A stretch of 64,000 nt of DNA, from NCBI GenBank assembly GCA_032622095.1, contig CP136067.1:131817990-131881989 (forward strand), in the 5' to 3' direction. This document shows, piece after piece, positions 52,201 through 61,200 of this stretch. The DNA comes from Siphonodentalium dalli (taxonomy: Eukaryota; Mollusca; Scaphopoda; Gadilida; Siphonodentaliidae). The notes below the pieces were generated by a model. The model worked only from the letters and a program-made list of their open reading frames with translations, was not told the origin of the DNA and did not search any database. The translations under genes were made by a program, and so were the position numbers. Every line of letters begins with the position of its first letter. Positions within the stretch are counted from its first letter, which is position 1.

Positions 52201-55200
52201 GGCCGAAGTTTTTTTCATTTGGCTAATAAAATTTTCATTTGGCTAAACTTTTGGCTACAAGATTTTTCAGTCCAGCACGAACACTGGTTCCCACAGGATG
52301 AATTCAGTGATGCTAGCCCACTGTGTGGGGGTACAGTCACTAAATTCACCCTCTGGGGACCTCATTCTGTAAATGACCAGCACTAGTAACATCGTCTGAA
52401 GCATGAACAAATATTTAACAGAACAAGCGGTTGTTGAAATGTGCGCCAAATACATCACACTGTAGCCAGGGGCAATCCTTCACATAGTGTTTCTGTTAGT
52501 TAGTTGCCAAATGAGGTCACCAGAGGGTGAATTTAGTGATGCTATCCTGCACGGCAGAATATCGTAACTAAATTCCCCTCTGGGGACCTCATTTTGCAAA
52601 TCTCAGACACACTATATCCAAGCTTGACACAGACTCCCCTTCAGTAGGAATAAGTGCAAGCCTGAGTTTAGTGTGCCTGTCATTTGCAGAATGAGGTCCA
52701 CAGAGTGTGAATTTAGTAACGCTATCCCACTTAGGCCTCATCTTCTCCGGAAAGTTACTTTATTATCAAATTGCTATAGAAACCTCTTCACATAGATTCT
52801 ATTTCTGTTTTAGTTTAGTTTCTCTAAATCCCCAAATTGGCAGACGACACACTGCATAATCGAGGTTCCCAATGGGTGTACATCACACTATTCACCATTT
52901 GGGAACTTCAATCTGAGTCTAGGGTCAAGGTCATGCAGAATGAGGTCCCCAGAGGGTCAATTTTGTGATGCTAGCCAACTATGTGGGATAGCGTCACTAA
53001 ATTCACCCTCTGGGGACCTCATTCTGCAAATGACAGGCACACTAAACTCATGCTTGAACAAGTGAGATCGACACAGACAATTTCACCCTCATTTTTTCAT
53101 TGAAAATTCAATATCTGTTGCTAAGAATGACCTTAGGATGATATGTGATCCTAATCATGCCTGTAACATTTCAAAACAATTATTAAATAAATGTGGGCTG
53201 CAGGGTTTGCCAATGAATTCAAATGTGAAATCCAAAATGGCTGCTGGTGCAGTAGTTTTGTATGGGACACTGTGACAATTCCTAGTATATGTATTGGGAA
53301 ACTTGGGATACAGCGACAAATGCTTATATATCACATGAAGCCCTTATTATATAATTAAAATACCCATTACATATTTCCTTATCTCTCACTAGTGATGAAT
53401 AGGCACATGCTACATATCACTTGGCAGCACGCCAACAAAATGACGTCGCCGCATCTTTACATTGATCCAGGTGGATTAATACTATTTCAAAAAGCCACAC
53501 ATGACACCAACACCAGACTATGCAAAATGATTGCTTTGTTCATTAAAGTTAAATTGTTATCCAACTTCGTTGCACTAACGAAAAAAAGACACAAAAACAA
53601 AGAGGCAAATTGGTGGACTATATTTTCCGTTGCCAGCCCGAGCGCAACACTGTTGTAAATGTATGCAGTTTGCAACTTCCTTTAAGGATATTGATTTGTT
53701 AAAAAAGCATAAAGCTCTAGTATTTTCATGTGATATACAAGATAGTCAACTCTTTATGTTGGGATATAAGGTTTTATGAAACTCATTTGATAAATTTGAT
53801 TCACAACTCGTCTATGACTCAATGTGAATCAAATATATCAAACTTGTTTCCTAAAATCATATATCCCAACATAATTCTTTGGAGATCCTCTATACATTTC
53901 CACACAGCCCATTCATATTGCACCACCAGTATTATTCAAGGAAATTCATATGAAAACTTATGTTTTAAAGCCACTTGGTGGTTTGAGCTCCAAAATACAC
54001 CTAATAATATTCGCTTTTGAATTTTTCCCGATATCGAAGTAGGTCAATAAATATTTAACAATTTTCTATGAGCATTACATGTCACAGAAAGACACATTGA
54101 AGTCATACAAAATACAACTGTGAACACGATGTTTGGGTCCAAAAAAAAAAAACAACCATTTGCAGGGCATGGAACAGAGAAGAGCATTCCATGTAGTCTA
54201 TTCCTGATATGGTAGAAATAAAGAGTTTTTGTTTCATTTCTGTATGAAAAATTGTAAACAGCTGGAAAATGGTCCATGGAAAGCATTTTTCGGGGCACAT
54301 GAAGCCGGTATATGATTATTTTGCTTATTTGTCAACCTATCTTATACTGCCTTCTAAAACAAAATTTGGAAGCTCGAATGAGCCATGTCTATTTAAGCCA
54401 TTTTGCTTTTCACTATAATCTCCTTGTTCCAAAAGCAGAGGTCAATATAATTTTTTTTTTAATTTGATAGTAGTTTTCAACACAGGGTAGATTTTGTATA
54501 GCATTCCCTACCAATACATGTTTTTTCATTGTAAATTGATTAGCAGAAATTGGAAATTGCGATGCGAATAGAGTTAAATTGAGCCCTGTCTAAAAGGCGT
54601 ATTGGTCAACCAGCCAGTGCATAACTCTGACTGTGTTTCTAACAAGAAGCTTACATGACGGTAGACTTGGTGGACTGGTTCCATACTGATTCTTTGAACT
54701 GACACGGAAAGTATATCCTACATATGGGTTCAAATTCTCTATCTGGAATGACCGTCTGTCTGGCCATTTAATATCTGTGTCCTGCATGGTAACAGCACGG
54801 TCAACATCTGAAACATGGAAAGAATAAATTACTTCATGAGTGAATGTGTCATTATTACAGCTTGGTTAACCCATCCATGACTGGAGCTTCCTGAAATTCT
54901 GCGAAAACCCTGTGCCAATGTATTCTCTTAGGGAGACTGGGAGACTCGCATATATAAGAGAATACATTGGCCTAACAATATTTACCTTGACCTTGTAAGC
55001 CAGCTAGAGCATTCTCTTATATATGCAAGGCTCCCTATGGAAAACTCTCATATTTAAGAGAATGCACTGGCACAGGATATTTAATGCATATATAAGAGAA
55101 TGCATTGGCACAGGGCATAACTGTAACCATCACAATGTGGTCAATGAGCCGGTTCCAATGATATCCATATTTGTATGGTTTTATTGAGACAGACCCAAGA

Positions 55201-58200
55201 TAATTTAGGCTGTTGCAGCTTTATTTGGCCGTTTTTGGCCGGTTTGTTGGGTAAAGGGTTAACTGAATGCACTAAATTTAATGGCTGGAATCAAATTTAA
55301 TGGACAAGGTTTGTAAATTTTGTATAGAATTGCGACTCATTTGAGATCCATTTATTACATAATCACATTTTAGCAAGTAAAAACAATCTCGATATGGCTG
55401 AGATTTAACATTAATTAATATTGATTCCCTTTTCACAATCGAAGATGAAGTAAAGACAACTTCAAGAAAAAATATCGTTCCATTTTAAATGTGTCTTTTT
55501 ATGTTAACATAACTGATCAACCATCCTTATTGCCCCATTTTATCTAACAGTCAACACTAAATAACCCAACACAAATTTAATATCATAATTATATTCTAAT
55601 TAGCATAATAATAACATTGATCAAAATCATTGCGCCAAGCTGTTACGTCACTCTGCGTGTCATTAATAAATGTGTGTCTTACTAATAAATATGAGGCTGG
55701 TTTTAGGGGCTACTTATGCGATAAAACCATTTTAACATCATTAATTAACCCTTTCAGTGCCAAGTCCGATTTTTGTATCAACCCATATTTCCTTGATCAT
55801 TTTTCAAATTTATATATTATAATAATGTGATACATTGATGATAAGAGCTCTAAGAGCTGTGTCAGAATTGCCATATGCCTACATGTATGTCTACACCCCT
55901 ATCCATACACACTTATCCTATACACTAGGGTTGCCAAAGTACCGACGGTACCACAACTTTTGGTACCGGTTCCGTACTGATGTTCAGTACCGCAAACCGG
56001 GTTGGTATCGGTACTCATTGAGTGGACATTTATACTGCAAATAACTTTGGTTTCGTGGGGTTCCATCATCAATTATTCGTAAAGTTCAAGGTTTAATCAA
56101 ACAACGAAAATAAAATTTTGCAATGACATTTACGATTAAGTTGTTGTCTGCAGCGGTTTTCGGCAAGTTGCAAAGGAGGATTTTTTAAAAGACTACAGAG
56201 TGGAATGAATGTAGACATGTATGTTTGACTACTGGGCCGGCTAAAACTGTAGGCTTGTATGCATTCATGGTACACCATATTATTTGTGTGGTAATTAATT
56301 GATGTCACCCAATGAAACCTAGTTGTAGTTGGCTAGTTCGAAAATTTGGAAAAGATTTTGAGAGAAAATACTGCCGCCCACACAATGCATGCATTCTGTC
56401 AATTTGGTGACAAGTTGTCATAGTGCGGCATACTGTCCCTTTGATGTTTGAATGTGCTGACGATATCACGTTAAGCCATCGCAGTTGTTTTGGCATTATT
56501 CGTTAAGAGGTATATTAATAGAAATCAACAATCAGTACCGAGAACCGTCGGTAATCAACATCAGAACCGGTACCGATTTAATTCCTGATTACCGCCATTC
56601 CGGTACCGGTACCAGTTCCTATTGGAAACCCTGCTATACACAGTAACATGATATTACCATGGTACTACCATAAATGACATAAATGTCATTCCATGTCTAT
56701 AACATGAATAAATGCATAGAAAATGTGTTTAAGCCTCACCATCAACAGCTATTTTCCATGTGGAATTGATATCGGTGTGGTACTCTATCTTGTATCTGAG
56801 GATCGGGCTGCCGTTGTCATGCCCATCTGTCCATGTTGTCTTCATTGACGTCTGTGTGATGGATTCCCGGGTAACATACACTCCAGCACATTCATTTGGG
56901 GGTGCTGAAAAGCAAAAGGTATACAAATGAAAGTGTCAATGAAACTATATCTCAACTTGGAAAGGGAATAATTTCATGTGTTACAGTCAATGGAGCGATT
57001 CAGAATGCGTAAAGTTGAAATGCCTAAGTAATACTAGATTAGCAACATGAAGAGATATATAAAGTAAAATTCAAGATGGTTGCTGATGGCTACCGGTATG
57101 TTTTCCAATGAAATTCAAAAACATTTAATAGCTTCCATCTAGTAGATCAATATCAAGATTAAAGGATTTGGTTATGCAAAGAGTAAAATCCAAGATGGCT
57201 GCTGGCGGCCATGTTTTTTGGTATGGCCAAATGACACCAAAATGACTCGTGCCCATCTGTATGTCAATATTAACATAAATGACAAATTTCATGATGATCA
57301 GACAAACAGTACGGCCTGTAGCCCATGCTAATGGATTTAATTTTGAAATCCAAGATGGTCGCTGGCAGCCATGTTTTTTTGCCGAATGAGCCCAAAATGA
57401 CTCATTCCCATTTACATGTCAATATTAACATACATGACAAATTTCATGATGATCTGACCAAAGGTACGACCTGTGGCCCATGCCAAAGGATTTAGTCATG
57501 CAAAGAGTATAATCCAAGATGGCTGCTGACAGACATGTTTTGCGGCCGAATGACCCCAAAATGACTCGTTCCCATCTACATCTCAATATTAACATCCATG
57601 ACAAATTTCATGATGATCAGACAAACAGTATGGCCTGTAGCCTGTGCTAATGGATTGAATTTTGAAATCCAAGATGGCCGCTGGCTGCCATGTTTTTTTG
57701 GCAGACGGATCCCAAAATGACTCGTTCCCATCTATATGTCAATGTCAACAGCCATGACAAATTTCATAATGATCTGACCAAAGGTACGACCTCTAGCCCG
57801 TGCCAAAGGATTTAGTCATGCAAAGAGTAAACTCCAAGATGGCTGCTGGCGCCATGTTTTTTTGCCGAATGACCCCAAGATCACTCGTTCCCATCTACAT
57901 GTCAATGTTAACATCCATGACACATATCATGATGATCCGACCAAAGCTACGACCTGTGGCCCATGCCAAAGGATTTAGTCATGCAAAGTGTAAAATCCAA
58001 GATGGCTGCTGGTGGCCATGTTTTTTGGCCAAACGACCCCAAAATTACTCGTTCCCATCTACATGTCAATATTAACTTTCATGATATCAGACAAACACTC
58101 CGGCCTGTAAGAATTTTGAAATCCAAGATGGCCGCTGGCAGCCATGTTTTTTTGCTGCATGACCCCAAAATGACTCGTTCCCATCTACATGTCAATGCCC

Positions 58201-61200
58201 ATGACAAATTTCATAATGATCTGACCAAAGGTACGACCTGTAGCCCGTGCTAAAGGAAATTGTTGATGAATCACGCACACACACACGTACACACACACGG
58301 ACGACGGATACCAAGCCATGGCAATAGCTCAAACTTTACAAAGTAAAGTTGAGCTAAAAATAATCCGTAGTTGTCAAGCCTGCAAATAGTGTGTGTCATT
58401 TGCAGAATGAGGTCCCCAGAATGTAAATTTAGTGAAGCTATCCTGCACAGTGGGCTAGCATCACAAAATTCAACCTCAGGGAACCTCATGGGAAAACAAA
58501 TGTTATTTCTAAATGGAATAAAGTAGAACTTGGCCTGCATCTTCTCAAATGAGAACCATATCCAGAAATTATGTTACATGCTGCTGAAGTTACTATGCGG
58601 AAAAACCCCAAAACAGCCATTTCTAAGTCGAAAAATGGGCATAACTCTGTCAAAAATCATCTGACCATGACCAACTTCGAACCTGGCCTGCATCTTCTCA
58701 AATAGGAACAATGTACCACATATCAAGAAATTCTCTTGAATATTGCTTAATTTACCATGAGGAAAACCTGAAAACATAACCTTTCTTAGTCGAAAAAGGG
58801 GCATAATTCCGTCAAAAATCATTGGACCATGACCATGACGAAAGGACATACAAAGATCCGGATACACCGAAAATGTTACTTGCATCCAGCATAGACTGGC
58901 GCAAGTAATCAGTGTTATATACAGGCTTCAAGATATGGTGCTGGACATTTGCAGAATGAGGTCACCGGAGGGTGAAATTAGTGACACTAATATAATAATA
59001 ATAATAAGGTTTATAGTCACGACTCCACAAATGTGCTCTCGGACTTAACAATATACACATAAAACATATACAACACAATACAGATATACAACATAAACTG
59101 CGGCTATTTCTTAAGTTTACGCAATGTGGGCCGAGGACCAAATGCCACTTCAAACAGGTGGGTTTTAAGTGCGGATTTGAACTCATTTATGGTTTGTGGA
59201 ATCCTTAAGTGATCAGGAAGTAGATTCCACAGCTTTGGGCCAGCCACAGAAAAAGCGTGATCGCCGCATGTAACCAGATCCCCAGGTTTATAGACAAGTT
59301 GATTTGCCTTGGCGGACCTGAGGGGTCTGACGGGTTGATAGCGCTGAATGAGATCCGACAAGTACGATGGTGCCAGATTATTTAAACACTTATAAGTGAA
59401 AAGCAAGACCTTAAAATGGATCCTCTGCTCAACGGGAAGCCAATGTAATTTAGCTAAAATTGGAGTGATGTTATCAAATTTCTTTGTTTTGGTAACAATC
59501 CTAGCAGCACAGTTTTGTACAAGCTGAAGTTTCCGAATAAGGTATGTGTTGCAACCAAATAAAAGTGAGTTACAGTAGTCTATACGGCTTGTGATAAATG
59601 CATGTACGAGTTGTTTCGCGGTCTCTTCGTCGACCACATTTCGCACCCTGCTGATATTTCTCAGGTGACAATATGCCAATCTGCAAACTTGCATTACATG
59701 CGCCTCCGCAGATAGATTGTCATCCATCATATACCCCAGATTGCGGACCATAGTCGACTTAGAGACTGCACTATCTCCAAGCACAATATCGTGGGTAATT
59801 GCTTTCTGCAACTGATGCGGTAACCCGATATATATCAGTTCAGTTTTGTCAGGATTCAACTTAAGGAAATTATCAGTCATCCAGATTTTAATATCGGATA
59901 CACAGTGCTCTAGGGATTCTCTGGCTGGAATCTTCACAACCAGGGTTGAAATGAACGTAGAGTTGGGAATCATCCGCGTAAAAGTGAAAATTCAGTCCAA
60001 ACTACCCAGCACAGTGGTGACAGGCTAGCTTAACTAAATTCACCCTCTGGGGACCTCATTCTGCTTAGGGCTCATCTTCTCTGGAAAGTATCTTTATTAT
60101 CAAATTAACAAGTTTTTTAGTTTTCTTATTTAGCTTAGTATCTCTATATCCCCAAATTGGCAGAAGACACAATACATAATCAAGGTGACTAATGGGTGCA
60201 CATCACCATCTGGGAACTTAAAGGCACGGGAGGCTTTTGTTGTCAAAAATATTCATATTTGTTCCAATCACTGTAAACAGAAAAACATTAAAACGCATAC
60301 AGTTTCGTTCATATAAATCACGACCATCGTGTAAACAGCATGCTATCATAAAGACCTACTATATTTTACCTAAACAAGAGCCTGATTGTGTTACAGAAGA
60401 CAGCACAGTGTTACTGGCTAATCACACACAAATGATATAAATGCTCTTTATTAGTTCCATATCAGGAATTCAGCAACAAAGAACGCTCTTTATGTTTACC
60501 ATCATAATATAAACAAACACCAGGAAAGTAACTTTTTATGCTTTTGTTTACATAACAATGGTCAAACATATGACAATAACATACTGTTTATGCGATATTT
60601 CTTATTTGTATACGGACAAAGTATGTCTACATTTTAATATTCTTTATGTTTGTGGCGGTTTTTGACCGGTGGAAATATTTTCACAGCATACCCACCGCCA
60701 AGGCCAACCGTACCTTTAAATCTATGTCTAGGTCTCCAATAAAAGAGGCCATGCAGAACAAGGTCCCCAGCAGCCCAGAGGAAACATTTAGTGATGCTAG
60801 CCTGCTGTGCAGGGTGGCATCACTAAATTGACCCTCTGGAGACCTCAGTCTGCTTTGGCTTCATCTTCTCTGGAAAGTACCTTTATATTCAAATTAACAA
60901 GGGATTTAGTTTCTTTAGAAACATCTTCACATATATTCTATTTCTTTTTTAGTTTAGTTTCTCTATATCCCCAAATTGGCAGACGACACATTGCATAATC
61001 AAGGTTCCCAATGGGTGTACATCACAATATTCACCATCTGGGAACTTCGATCTGAGTCTAAGTATCCCATAATAGATGAGCTAGCGAGGTCATGCAGAAT
61101 GAGGTCCCCAGAGGGTAAATTTGGTGATGCTAGCCCGCCATACGGGATAGTGTCACTAAATTCACCCTCTGGGGACCTCATTCTGCAGATGACCACCACC

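Noticed and set aside
54044-54298. 84-codon minus-strand frame near 54.1-54.3 kb as another contactin exon
   Set aside because: It has no FN3 pattern, and the exons on either side join in phase without it.
57800-58253. Frames with MPKDLVMQRVNSKMAAG repeats
   Set aside because: They are the tandem blocks of family G read through; stops interrupt at irregular places and there is no known domain.
58574-58885. 103-codon minus-strand frame with an internal repeat (PMIFDGIMPLFRLRK)
   Set aside because: It lies in the 170-bp tandem repeat; the similarity of its two halves is the DNA repeat, not a protein domain.
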